A stretch of 64,000 bases of DNA from contig OZ245773.1 of NCBI GenBank assembly GCA_965227645.1, positions 186,001-250,000 of the forward strand, given 5' to 3'. Shown piece after piece: positions 36,229 to 43,786 of this stretch. This DNA is from Flavimaribacter sp024343425 (GTDB lineage Bacteria; Pseudomonadota; Alphaproteobacteria; Rhizobiales; Rhizobiaceae). Numbering within the stretch: the stretch's first letter is position 1; every line of letters starts with the position of its first letter. A program made the translations under genes and the position numbers. The notes below the pieces were generated by a model. It did no database searches, was not told where the DNA came from, and saw nothing but the letters and a program-made list of their open reading frames with translations.

Positions 36229-37875
36229 ATGGACTGCGACGCAATTATCGTCGGCGCCGGACTTGCGGGTCTGGTCGCCGCGGCTGAACTCGTCGACGCC
36301 GGCAAGTCCGTCGTCATTGTCGATCAGGAAAACGAGAACAATATTGGCGGCCAGGCCTTCTGGTCCTTCGGCGGGCTGTTTTTCGTCAACTCTCCTGAAC
36401 AACGCCGCCTTGGCATTCGCGACAGTCGCGACCTCGCCTGGCAGGACTGGCAAGGCTCTGCGCAGTTCGACCGCGACGAGGATCATTGGCCCCGCAAATG
36501 GGCGGAGGCCTATGTCGATTTCGCGGCGGGCGAAAAGCGGTCCTGGTTGCATCAACAGGGCGTGCGCTGGTTTCCCGTGGTCGGCTGGGCAGAGCGCGGC
36601 GGCGGTCTCGCCGACGGTCACGGCAACTCCGTGCCGCGTTTCCACATCACCTGGGGCACCGGTCCCGGACTGATTGAACCCTTCGAACGGCGCGTGCGCG
36701 AAGGCGTCGACAAGGGACTGGTCAAACTGTGTTTCCGGCATCGCGTCGACGAACTGATCGTGACCAACGGTGCGGTGACCGGCGTTCGCGGCAAGCTGCT
36801 CGAGGCCTGCGCCAGGCCGCGCGCCGAAGCGTCCAGCCGCGTCGAGACCGGAGATTTCTCGTTTTCGGCGGAGGCGGTAATCGTCACCTCGGGCGGCATC
36901 GGCGGCAATCATGAACTCGTCCGGCGGAATTGGCCGAGGGATCGCCTCGGCGAGCCGCCTGCGGAGATGATTTCCGGCGTGCCGGCGCATGTTGACGGGC
37001 GCATGCTCTCAATCAGCGAGGCGGCGGGCGCCGCGATCATCAATTCCGACCGGATGTGGCACTATACGGAGGGCGTGAAGAACTGGGCTCCGATCTGGCC
37101 GGCTCACGGCATCCGCATCCTGCCCGGACCGTCGTCGCTCTGGTTCGATGCCGAGGGCAATCGCATGCCGATCCCGTGCCTGCCCGGGTTCGACACGCTG
37201 TCGACGCTCCGCCACATCATGCACAGCGGCCACAGCTACAGCTGGTTCGTCCTCAACCAGTCGATCATCGAAAAGGAATTTGCGCTTTCCGGTTCCGAGC
37301 AGAATCCCGATCTGACAAGCAAAAGCGTTCGCCAGGTGCTGCAGCGGGTCAAGAAGGGCGCGCCGCCGCCAGTCGAAGCATTCAAGGAAAAGGGCGAGGA
37401 TTTTGTCGTTCGCGACACGCTCGAAGCGCTTGTCGAGGGCATGAACGCATTGACCGGCGACGCCCTGATCGATCACGACCGGCTGAAGGCGCAGATCGAG
37501 ATGCGTGATCGTGAAATCGAAAACGCCTATACCAAGGACCTGCAGGTCGCAGCCATCCGCGTTGCGCGCAACTATCTCGGCGACAAGCTGATCCGCACCG
37601 CCAAGCCGCACCGCATTCTCGATCCGAAACACGGACCGCTCATCGCGGTCCGGCTGCACATCCTCACCCGAAAGACCCTCGGCGGCATCCACACAGACCT
37701 GTCGTCACGGGTCCTGGACAGCGGCGGCGCGCCGATTGCAGGGCTTTACGCCGCGGGCGAGGTCGCCGGTTTCGGCGGCGGCGGCGTGCATGGCTACAAC
37801 GCCCTGGAAGGCACCTTCCTCGGCGGCTGCCTCTTTACCGGAAGGACCGCCGGCCGGGCTGCGGCGAAAGCGTAG
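36229..37875 (+). CDS. FAD-binding dehydrogenase (fumarate reductase/KSTD-like)
   Basis: A 548-residue flavoprotein of the FAD_binding_2 family. The N-terminal GAGLAGLVAAAEL motif is at 8-20 and the C-terminal FAD segment is YAAGEVAGFGGGGVHGYNALEG. Members reduce or dehydrogenate enoate or 3-ketosteroid substrates; none can be assigned here. It follows the OmpA-like gene by 49 bases and may be in the same operon. Its stop is followed by the repeat region. Confidence 0.85.
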   Translation: MDCDAIIVGAGLAGLVAAAELVDAGKSVVIVDQENENNIGGQAFWSFGGLFFVNSPEQRRLGIRDSRDLAWQDWQGSAQFDRDEDHWPRKWAEAYVDFAAGEKRSWLHQQGVRWFPVVGWAERGGGLADGHGNSVPRFHITWGTGPGLIEPFERRVREGVDKGLVKLCFRHRVDELIVTNGAVTGVRGKLLEACARPRAEASSRVETGDFSFSAEAVIVTSGGIGGNHELVRRNWPRDRLGEPPAEMISGVPAHVDGRMLSISEAAGAAIINSDRMWHYTEGVKNWAPIWPAHGIRILPGPSSLWFDAEGNRMPIPCLPGFDTLSTLRHIMHSGHSYSWFVLNQSIIEKEFALSGSEQNPDLTSKSVRQVLQRVKKGAPPPVEAFKEKGEDFVVRDTLEALVEGMNALTGDALIDHDRLKAQIEMRDREIENAYTKDLQVAAIRVARNYLGDKLIRTAKPHRILDPKHGPLIAVRLHILTRKTLGGIHTDLSSRVLDSGGAPIAGLYAAGEVAGFGGGGVHGYNALEGTFLGGCLFTGRTAGRAAAKA

Positions 37876-37891
37876 CGGCTGCGCCCCGTCG

Positions 37892-37906
37892 AAACAAAAA
37901 GAGAAC
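37892..37906. promoter_or_regulatory. Weak LexA-like site
   Basis: AAAC-N7-GAAC differs by one base from the alphaproteobacterial consensus GAAC-N7-GAAC (reverse GTTC-N7-GTTC). It follows the FAD gene, with no SOS gene downstream, and CGAAACAAA in it is also part of the repeat unit downstream, so it may be only a degenerate repeat copy. Confidence 0.2.
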
Positions 37907-38009
37907 ATTTGAGAAGATTTTCGGAGCGTTTTGTGGTATAGTCCGGGCACCGAGAGAGCGCGTCGGTCAGTGTGCTGCTTTCCGTGCCTTGAGTTGAAAA
38001 ACGCGGATT

Positions 38010-38185
38010 CCCGAAACAAAGCCAAAATCGACGTGGAAAAGGCCGATTCCCGAAACGAACCCAGATCCAATTCCGTAAAAGCCGAAATCCCGAAACAAAG
38101 CCAGATTGAACCCCGGAAACGGCATTTACCGAAACAAAGCCAGATCCGGTTTCGGAAGAACCAAAATCCCGAAACAAAGCCAGAT
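38010..38185 (+). repeat. Five-copy tandem array, period 39-40 bp
   Basis: Five copies of an 18-base core (consensus CCCGAAACAAAGCCAGAT) start at 38010, 38049, 38089, 38128 and 38168. Spacing alternates 39, 40, 39, 40. Copies 3 and 5 are identical; copies 1, 2 and 4 have 1-3 changes. The 21-22 bases between cores are similar as well (an NNCCGGAAANNCC-type pattern), so the whole 39-40 bases form the unit. The phase change of 39/40 makes coding unlikely. It does not resemble a CRISPR array. Confidence 0.85.
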
Positions 38186-38263
38186 GCAATCCGATAACAC
38201 TTAAGTTATTGAATTTAAATGTAAATTATAAGATTAAAGCGAATGGCGCCACGCTTTCGGGCG

Positions 38264-40066
38264 TCATTCCCCGGCGGCGCTCAGCGCTTCACTGTCGTGG
38301 TCGAACTGCAGCCGGGCGAGACGCGCGTAGATGCCTTTTTGCCGCACGAGCGTGCTGTGCGCGCCTTCCTCGACGATCTCGCCGCCGTCGATGACCAGGA
38401 TCCTGTCGGCCTTGAGGATGGTCGCCAGCCGGTGGGCGATGACCAGCGTCGTGCGGTCCTGCATCAGCGATGTCAGCGCCTTCTGCACCAGGGTCTCGCT
38501 TTCCGCGTCCAGCGCGGAGGTCGCCTCGTCCAGAAGCAGGATCGGGGCGTCCTTCAGTATGGCGCGGGCAATGGCGACGCGCTGGCGCTGGCCGCCCGAT
38601 AGCGTGACGCCGCGCTCGCCGACCATCGTGTCGTAGCCGGATTCGAGATTGCGGATGAAATCGTCCACCAGGGCCGCTTTCGCGGCGGCGACGATTTCAG
38701 CTTCCGATGCGTCGGGTCGTCCGAAGGCGATGTTCTCGCGCACGGTGCCGGCGAAGATCGTCACGTCCTGCGGCACGCTGGAAAGCCGCGCGCGCAGATC
38801 CGACGGATTGACCTCGCGCACGTCCACGCCGTCGACGCGCACGGTCCCGCCGTCCGGGTCGTAGAAGCGGTTGATCAGCGCGAAGAGCGTGCTCTTGCCG
38901 GCGCCGGACGGTCCGACGATCGCTACCGTCTCGCCCGGCTTCACGGAAAAGGAGAGCCGGTCCAGGATCGGGTGTCCGGGGCGGGCGGGATAGGCGAAAC
39001 GCACCTGTTCGAAGTCGATCGACCCGAGCGGCGGCTCGGGCATTGCGACCGGGTTTTCCGGCGCTTCGATGGCCGGTTTTTCCTCCAGCAGTTCGGTCAG
39101 CCGCTCGGCCGCGCCGGCGGCCTGCGAGAGCTCGCCCCAGATTTCCGACAGCGTGCCGAGGCTGGTCGCAGCCACCACGGAGTAGAGCAGGAACTGGCCG
39201 AGCGTTCCGGCCGACATCGTGCCTTCGAGCACGTTCTGCGCGCCGTACCACAGGATGCCGATGACGCTGGCGAAGACCATCAGGATGGCGACGCCGGTCA
39301 AAAAGGCCCGCGAACGGGTGGCGGCGCGGGCCGCCAGAAAGGCGTTGTCGACGGCGTCGGCGTAGCGCCGGATGGCCATCGGCTCGCTGTTGAAAGACTG
39401 CAATGTGCGCGTCGCTCCAACCGCTTCGCTGGCGAAGGCGGTGGCCTCGGCGAGCGTGTCCTGGGCTTCGCGCGAACGCCTGCGGACGGAGCGGCCGAAC
39501 CCGACCAGCGGCAGCACGATCAGCGGGATCGCAAGCAGCACGAGGCCGGAGAGTTTCGGGCTCGTCACCACCATCATGACCGTCGCGCCGAGGCACAGAA
39601 TGGTGTTGCGCAGGGCCAGCGAGGCCGTGGCGCCGACGGCGGACTTGATCTGCGTCGTGTCGGCGCTCAGCCGCGAGATGATTTCGCCGGACTGGTTGAG
39701 ATCGAAAAACGACGCCGACAGGCGGGTGATATGGGCAAACACGTCCCGGCGCAGATCCGCCACGACGCGTTCCCCTATGGTGATGACGAAAAAGTACCTG
39801 AGAGCGCTGGCCAGCGCGAGCAACGCGGCGATCACCAGCAGCATCGAGAAGTAGTTGTCGATAAAGCCGGCATTCGATCCGGAAAAGCCCTTGTCGATCA
39901 TGCGGCGAACCGCCAGCGGCAGGGCAAGCGTCGCGACGGCCGCAAGAACCAGCGAAACCAGCGCCGAAACGACGAGGCCGCGATAGTTGAGCAGGTACGG
40001 ATAGAGATAGGTCAAAGGACGCAGCGAGGACCGGCCGCCTTTTTTTCGCTTGCCGTTTTCGGCCAT
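38264..40066 (-). CDS. ABC exporter, fused permease and ATPase
   Basis: A 600-residue half-transporter: six transmembrane helices (about 25-300) followed by an ATPase domain with Walker A GPSGAGKST, the LSGGQ signature and Walker B ILLLDEATS. It resembles MsbA/LmrA-type lipid or drug exporters and probably acts as a homodimer. The start MAENGKRKKGG at 40066 has AGGGAA 5 bases upstream; the longer frame adds ten residues. Substrate unknown. The DNA just after its stop on this strand is the AT-rich edge of the repeat region. Confidence 0.92.
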   Translation of the reverse strand: MAENGKRKKGGRSSLRPLTYLYPYLLNYRGLVVSALVSLVLAAVATLALPLAVRRMIDKGFSGSNAGFIDNYFSMLLVIAALLALASALRYFFVITIGERVVADLRRDVFAHITRLSASFFDLNQSGEIISRLSADTTQIKSAVGATASLALRNTILCLGATVMMVVTSPKLSGLVLLAIPLIVLPLVGFGRSVRRRSREAQDTLAEATAFASEAVGATRTLQSFNSEPMAIRRYADAVDNAFLAARAATRSRAFLTGVAILMVFASVIGILWYGAQNVLEGTMSAGTLGQFLLYSVVAATSLGTLSEIWGELSQAAGAAERLTELLEEKPAIEAPENPVAMPEPPLGSIDFEQVRFAYPARPGHPILDRLSFSVKPGETVAIVGPSGAGKSTLFALINRFYDPDGGTVRVDGVDVREVNPSDLRARLSSVPQDVTIFAGTVRENIAFGRPDASEAEIVAAAKAALVDDFIRNLESGYDTMVGERGVTLSGGQRQRVAIARAILKDAPILLLDEATSALDAESETLVQKALTSLMQDRTTLVIAHRLATILKADRILVIDGGEIVEEGAHSTLVRQKGIYARLARLQFDHDSEALSAAGE

Positions 40067-40278
40067 TTCATTCCCTGTGCTGACGCCGGGTTGCAAAATT
40101 GCGTCCGGCCACTTGTCACGTTCCGGGCCATCATGTATAGGCTCGCCATCGAATTGGAAAGCCGTGACCGTCCCGGTATGCGGCTTTGTTTGTTAAATGG
40201 GCCGGATTGCCGCACCCCGAACCGACGCAAGGCGGATGGTTCCGGCTCCGACCGATCCCGAACTGGCAGGACATTGCA

Positions 40279-40500
40279 ATGAAGGCTGATATCCATCCCG
40301 ATTATCATATGATCAAGGTCGTCATGACCGACGGAACGGAATACATGACCCGGTCGACCTGGGGTTCCGAAGGCGACACCATGACGCTCGACATCGACTC
40401 CAAAGCGCACCCGGCCTGGACCGGCGGCCAGCAGCAGCTGCTCGACCGCGGCGGACGCGTCTCCAAGTTCAAGAAGCGGTTTGAAGGCCTCGGCCTCTAA
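40279..40500 (+). CDS. rpmE: 50S ribosomal protein L31 (cysteine-free form)
   Basis: A 73-residue protein of the large ribosomal subunit. It starts MKADIHPDYHMIKVV and holds TRSTWGSEGDTM and HPAWTGG, as in rhizobial L31. No CxxC pair is present, so it does not bind zinc. The start is the internal ATG at 40279. A strong terminator follows. Confidence 0.95.
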   Translation: MKADIHPDYHMIKVVMTDGTEYMTRSTWGSEGDTMTLDIDSKAHPAWTGGQQQLLDRGGRVSKFKKRFEGLGL

Positions 40501-40531
40501 GCGACGTTCGACTGAACTTGCAGGACTTTTG

Positions 40532-40556
40532 AAACCCGCCGCAAGGCGGGTTTTTT
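40532..40556 (+). terminator. Rho-independent terminator of rpmE
   Basis: AAACCCGCC and GGCGGGTTT form a nine-base stem around four bases, followed by a total of six T residues. It also lies downstream of the convergent DUF1465 gene and may serve both. Confidence 0.9.
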
Positions 40557-40573
40557 CATGGAAGAAAACCGGA

Positions 40574-41098
40574 TCAGCCGGTTCCGAACGCTGTGCTCAA
40601 CAATGTCTGCTGGGCCTTGACGGCGTTTTCGCGATCCGGATTGACGAGCGCCGCCTTCTGTTCGTCGCGATGGTAGATCTCGCTGTCGAGCAGGGCGACG
40701 CGCGACTGGACGCGAAGCGATCGTTCGACGAGCACGCGGAACTCGAGCGGCAGTTCGGTCCAGCCCGGCGCCGAGGGGTCGCAGGCAAAACTGTCGAGAC
40801 GCACCTTGGACTTTTCCGCAATGACCTGCTCCCGGGTCATCTCCCCGGTGTTGACGGCTCTTTGCAGCAGAAGCCATGAGGCGAGCTGCATGAGGCGCGT
40901 GGTCAGGCGCATCGACTCGGCGGCGTAGAGAACAGACGCAAGACGCGGCAGCGCCTTGGATTCCTGCCGTCCCGGACCGTCGAGATAGGCGGCGGTTTCT
41001 TCCACCAGCTGCATGCCTTCGGAATACAGAAGACTGAAGGATGCCGAAGAGGTAAAACGATCGGCAATTCGTATCGTGTTTTCTTTGGATTCAGCCAT
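40574..41098 (-). CDS. DUF1465 family protein
   Basis: A 174-residue all-helical cytoplasmic protein restricted to Alphaproteobacteria. The family is defined by segments such as IRIADRFTSSASF, LYSEGMQLVEETAAYLDG and ESMRLTTRLMQLASWLL. Function unknown. A perfect TTAA-N7-TTAA site lies 158 bases upstream of its start, so cell-cycle control by CtrA is a possibility. Confidence 0.9.
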   Translation of the reverse strand: MAESKENTIRIADRFTSSASFSLLYSEGMQLVEETAAYLDGPGRQESKALPRLASVLYAAESMRLTTRLMQLASWLLLQRAVNTGEMTREQVIAEKSKVRLDSFACDPSAPGWTELPLEFRVLVERSLRVQSRVALLDSEIYHRDEQKAALVNPDRENAVKAQQTLLSTAFGTG

Positions 41099-41255
41099 TT
41101 ATTTCATTCAGTATGGATTGCGCCGGCGTTGTCCCAATCTCCGCGGCATCATTGTTATAATTGCCTCCGACGTCACATCAAAGTGGGCCCGATCGGTTGT
41201 GCACATGGTTTGTGAGCCAAAATGCAGATAGTGACGCTTTTGGGCAAGAACATAA

Positions 41256-41270
41256 TTAAAGAAAGGTTAA
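41256..41270. promoter_or_regulatory. CtrA-type site TTAA-N7-TTAA
   Basis: TTAAAGAAAGGTTAA is a perfect match to the CtrA consensus half-sites with seven-base spacing. It lies 158 bases upstream of the DUF1465 start and downstream of the sRNA terminator. On the minus strand it reads TTAACC first, the stronger form. Confidence 0.5.
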
Positions 41271-41303
41271 CGGCTTTCGCCAAATGCCACCTACCCGAGG
41301 ACA

Positions 41304-41329
41304 CAAAAAAAGAGCCGCAAGGCGGCTCT
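41304..41329 (-). terminator. Rho-independent terminator of the sRNA
   Basis: AGAGCCGC and GCGGCTCT pair perfectly around three bases, and seven T residues follow on the minus strand. Confidence 0.9.
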
Positions 41330-41415
41330 CAGAAGTTTAACAGGGAGGCATCAAACAGAATGACCACTTGTCACTCGGTCCGAAATCCAGAAGCTCTGGA
41401 TGCAGCCAGTAAACA
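41304..41415 (-). ncRNA. Candidate small RNA, alpha-r8/mmgR-like
   Basis: Read on the minus strand, the region forms a seven-base hairpin (ATCCAGA-loop-TCTGGAT, 41401-41385), a weaker hairpin (GACC/GGTC), a single-stranded stretch with CCTCCC, which is complementary to a ribosome site, and an AGAGCCGC/GCGGCTCT hairpin followed by seven T residues (a terminator at 41329-41304). The CCTCCCTGTTAAAC segment next to the terminator resembles the alpha-r8/mmgR family from memory. The 5' end is an estimate. No protein frame fits. Confidence 0.55.
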
Positions 41416-41425
41416 CCTGTAAAGC

Positions 41426-41440
41426 TTAATGACCGGTTAA
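41426..41440. promoter_or_regulatory. CtrA-type site TTAA-N7-TTAA before the sRNA
   Basis: TTAATGACCGGTTAA is a perfect match with seven-base spacing. It ends about 11 bases before the estimated sRNA 5' end and about 49 bases downstream of the DUF1192 stop on the minus strand, so it may overlap the sRNA promoter. Confidence 0.5.
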
Positions 41441-41488
41441 CGATTGGGAATTTATTAAAAGTTTTTTGTTTTTTCCGCTCAAAAGCGC

Positions 41489-41677
41489 TCATCTGAAGAT
41501 GGAGTCGGCCGCATCCCGGCTGCTTTGCTTCGATTCCTTCTCCTTCTCAAGACGCTCGATCTCGGCCTTCAGCAAATTGATCCGCTGCTCGAGTTCATCC
41601 ACTGACAGCATTGACAGGTCGCTTCCGACTTCATGGGAAGTGGGCTTCTTCCGTGGCTCTTCGTCAAATATCGACAT
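41489..41677 (-). CDS. DUF1192 family small protein
   Basis: A 62-residue protein of the DUF1192 family, function unknown. It has MSIFDEEPRKK, SMLSVDELEQRI and a Lys/Glu helix. Members are typical of Alphaproteobacteria. It is divergent from the quinone oxidoreductase gene and sits upstream of the sRNA. Confidence 0.9.
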   Translation of the reverse strand: MSIFDEEPRKKPTSHEVGSDLSMLSVDELEQRINLLKAEIERLEKEKESKQSSRDAADSIFR

Positions 41678-41792
41678 CCCGTTTCTCCTCCGGCGGCGTC
41701 AAGGCAAAAGAGGTTTATCCGCCGGCATGGCGGACTGGCCATGATAATGGCATAAGACGGGTGAGTTCAACGAGAGTAACCGAGGTGAAGCG

Positions 41793-42776
41793 ATGCGGGT
41801 GATAGAGATTCGGGAGCCGGGCGGTCCGGAAGTGCTGGAAGTGGCGACGAGGGATGCGCCGGAGCCGCGGGAAGGGGAACTGCTCATCCGCGTCAAGGCG
41901 GCGGGCGTCAATCGCCCGGATTGCCTCCAGCGCATGGGCGGCTACGCGCCGCCGCCGGGCGCGTCCGATGTGCCGGGACTTGAAATCGCCGGCGTGGTCG
42001 AAGCGCTCGGACCCGGCGCAGAAGGCTTCAAGGTCGGCGACGCCGTGTGCGGACTGGTTCCAGGCGGCGGATATGCGGAGTTCTGCACGGTTCACGCCAG
42101 CAATGCGCTGCCGGCGCCGGCGGGCTTCAGCTTCAACGAGGCGGGAGCCATACCCGAAACCTATTTCACCGTCTGGCACAATGTCTTTCAGCGCGGCGGC
42201 CTGCGGGAAGGCGAGGTGTTTCTGGTCCATGGGGGAACGTCCGGCATCGGCACGACGGCCATTCAGCTCGCCAAGGCCTTCGGAGCGACCGTGCTCGCCA
42301 CGGCGGGCTCGGAAGAAAAATGCCAGGCCTGTCTCGATCTGGGCGCCGATCGCGCGATCAATTACCGGGACGAGGATTTCGTCGCAGCCGTGAAGGACGC
42401 CACGAACGGCGTGGGCGCCCACCTGATCCTGGACATGGTTGGCGGCAGCTATATCGAACGAAACTTCGACGCTGCGGCCGAAGAGGGGCGCATCGTGCAG
42501 ATCGCCTTCCTTGGCGGACCGAAGGCCGAGGTCAATTTTTTCAAGCTCATGGTCAAGCGGCTGGTGCATACCGGATCGACGCTCAGGCCGCGCAGCATCG
42601 AGTTCAAGGCGCAGATTGCGCGTGAACTGCACGAAAAGGTCTGGCCGCTGCTGGAGAAACGACAGGTCGCGCCGGTCATGGACACGATCTTCCCGTTTCA
42701 ACGAGCCTCCGCCGCCCATGCCCGCATGGAGGAGGGGCAGCACATCGGCAAGATCGTGCTCGACCTGGACGGTTAG
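41793..42776 (+). CDS. NAD(P)H quinone oxidoreductase, zinc-free MDR family
   Basis: A 327-residue medium-chain reductase of the PIG3/QOR type, probably reducing quinones or acting on a related carbonyl compound with NADPH. No zinc-ligand set is seen. GTSGIGTTAIQLAKA (about 150-164) is the cofactor motif. A 52-residue membrane protein gene starts 6 bases after the stop. Confidence 0.92.
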   Translation: MRVIEIREPGGPEVLEVATRDAPEPREGELLIRVKAAGVNRPDCLQRMGGYAPPPGASDVPGLEIAGVVEALGPGAEGFKVGDAVCGLVPGGGYAEFCTVHASNALPAPAGFSFNEAGAIPETYFTVWHNVFQRGGLREGEVFLVHGGTSGIGTTAIQLAKAFGATVLATAGSEEKCQACLDLGADRAINYRDEDFVAAVKDATNGVGAHLILDMVGGSYIERNFDAAAEEGRIVQIAFLGGPKAEVNFFKLMVKRLVHTGSTLRPRSIEFKAQIARELHEKVWPLLEKRQVAPVMDTIFPFQRASAAHARMEEGQHIGKIVLDLDG

Positions 42777-42782
42777 GCGCCC

Positions 42783-42941
42783 GTGACCAAGATACTCGCC
42801 CTGTTCCTGCTGCTGGCGATGGCGGCCCACATCATCAAGCCGCTTGGTCTGCCGGGCCTCAAGAAGCGCGGAGACTTCTGGAAGATCGCCGTCATCGCCT
42901 TCGTGGTGATGAGCCTGGCGATCGTTCTTCAGGTGGAATGA
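42783..42941 (+). CDS. Small conserved-looking membrane protein
   Basis: A 52-residue protein starting with GTG: two hydrophobic segments (about 3-18 and 33-50) around a basic loop (KPLGLPGLKKRGDFWK). It lies 6 bases after the quinone oxidoreductase stop, so it is probably cotranscribed. Its last 13 bases overlap the convergent SGNH gene. Function unknown. It is too short for many gene callers. Supporting evidence is context and the clean two-segment pattern. Confidence 0.72.
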   Translation: MTKILALFLLLAMAAHIIKPLGLPGLKKRGDFWKIAVIAFVVMSLAIVLQVE

Positions 42942-43684
42942 CCGGCCGGTTCGGGAAGCGCAAGGATCGTGTCGGCGAGCAGTTCCGCCCAGTAGCCGTA
43001 GCCAGCGGCGCTGGCGTGAAAGCCGTCCATGGAATAGCCGAGCGGATTGGACGATTCGAGAAACGGCGCGACTGTGGCGTAGCGCTCGTTGCAAAGCTTC
43101 ACGCCCATATCGTTGATGAGTTCCCGGCGCATTTGCAGGATCGCGGAGAGGGGGGCCGGAAATCCGGGGACGGTCTTCATGTCGATCAGCGGCGACCAGA
43201 TGAGCGTCGCGTCCGGCCACTTTGCGTGGAGCGCATAAAGCAGCCCGCCAAACGCCTTCTTGAAGCGGCCGACAGTATGGAAGTTCTTCATGTCGTTGGT
43301 GCCGAGAGACAACACGATATGGGTGTAGGGCTTGCGCTCGAGATTGGGCGTTACATGGTCGCGGATCTGTCCGCTCGTCGCGGAATTCGATCCGGATATG
43401 CTCCAGGACGCCGAAGCGTTCGATTTGCTATTGATGAAGCCGGCGATCTGGGGCGCCAGCGAATCCGCCACATTTTCCACGCCCACGCCGCAGGCCGACG
43501 AATCGCCGATGACGAGGAGGTGGTACGCCTCTTTCCCGGCGACGCCTGCGACGCCGCTTTGCGGGCCGGAGGGCGGCGCCTGGCGCGGCGTGCGCGCCCT
43601 GACCTGAAGGCCATAATAGAGCGCGACCGGCATCAGCAACCAGCTTGCGAGGCCGTAGAAGAGTTTCGTTCGGGTGTTCAGCAT
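42929..43684 (-). CDS. SGNH/GDSL-type esterase
   Basis: A 251-residue hydrolase with an N-terminal membrane segment (about 10-27). The catalytic residues are complete: GDS (S62) in LVIGDSSACG, the Asn block LGTNDM (N130), and DxxH (D220, H223) in SMDGFHAS. It probably de-esterifies a cell-envelope or extracellular substrate. The start MLNTRTKLFYG is preferred over a longer frame. Compare the degenerate SGNH protein at 2489. Confidence 0.88.
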   Translation of the reverse strand: MLNTRTKLFYGLASWLLMPVALYYGLQVRARTPRQAPPSGPQSGVAGVAGKEAYHLLVIGDSSACGVGVENVADSLAPQIAGFINSKSNASASWSISGSNSATSGQIRDHVTPNLERKPYTHIVLSLGTNDMKNFHTVGRFKKAFGGLLYALHAKWPDATLIWSPLIDMKTVPGFPAPLSAILQMRRELINDMGVKLCNERYATVAPFLESSNPLGYSMDGFHASAAGYGYWAELLADTILALPEPAGHST

Positions 43685-43786
43685 GGGTGAATGGTCCGGC
43701 GGGTTTCGCAGGATTTCACCGTTCGCGACCACGCCTGTCAAGGCGCAGGCCGGCGCTTGTGCGCCCGCCTGTCGCGTCTTTTTGTA

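Larger units (their letters stand above)
37876..38263 (+). other. Non-coding region with a tandem repeat array and AT-rich end
   Basis: No protein gene is convincing here: the open frames on both strands run through the repeats with shifting phase. The region holds a short LexA-like box near 37892, the five-copy array at 38010-38185 and then about 45 very AT-rich bases (38197-38241). Convergent transcription comes from the FAD gene and the ABC exporter. Confidence 0.7.
41099..41488 (-). other. Intergenic region with a candidate sRNA and two CtrA-type sites
   Basis: No protein gene is seen. The parts identified are a CtrA-like site at 41256-41270, the sRNA candidate at 41304-41415 with its terminator, and a second CtrA-like site at 41426-41440. 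Confidence 0.7.

Noticed and set aside
34128..36317. Reverse-strand open frame of 729 codons
   Set aside because: It mirrors the MotA-like and OmpA-like genes codon for codon; high GC leaves reverse frames open. It has no recognisable domains.
38010..38185. CRISPR array
   Set aside because: The repeats are imperfect, the 21-22 base 'spacers' are related to each other, and no cas gene is near.
37931..38197. 88-codon frame through the repeat array
   Set aside because: The 39/40 period breaks the reading phase; the peptide shows the repeats in different frames and no start signal.
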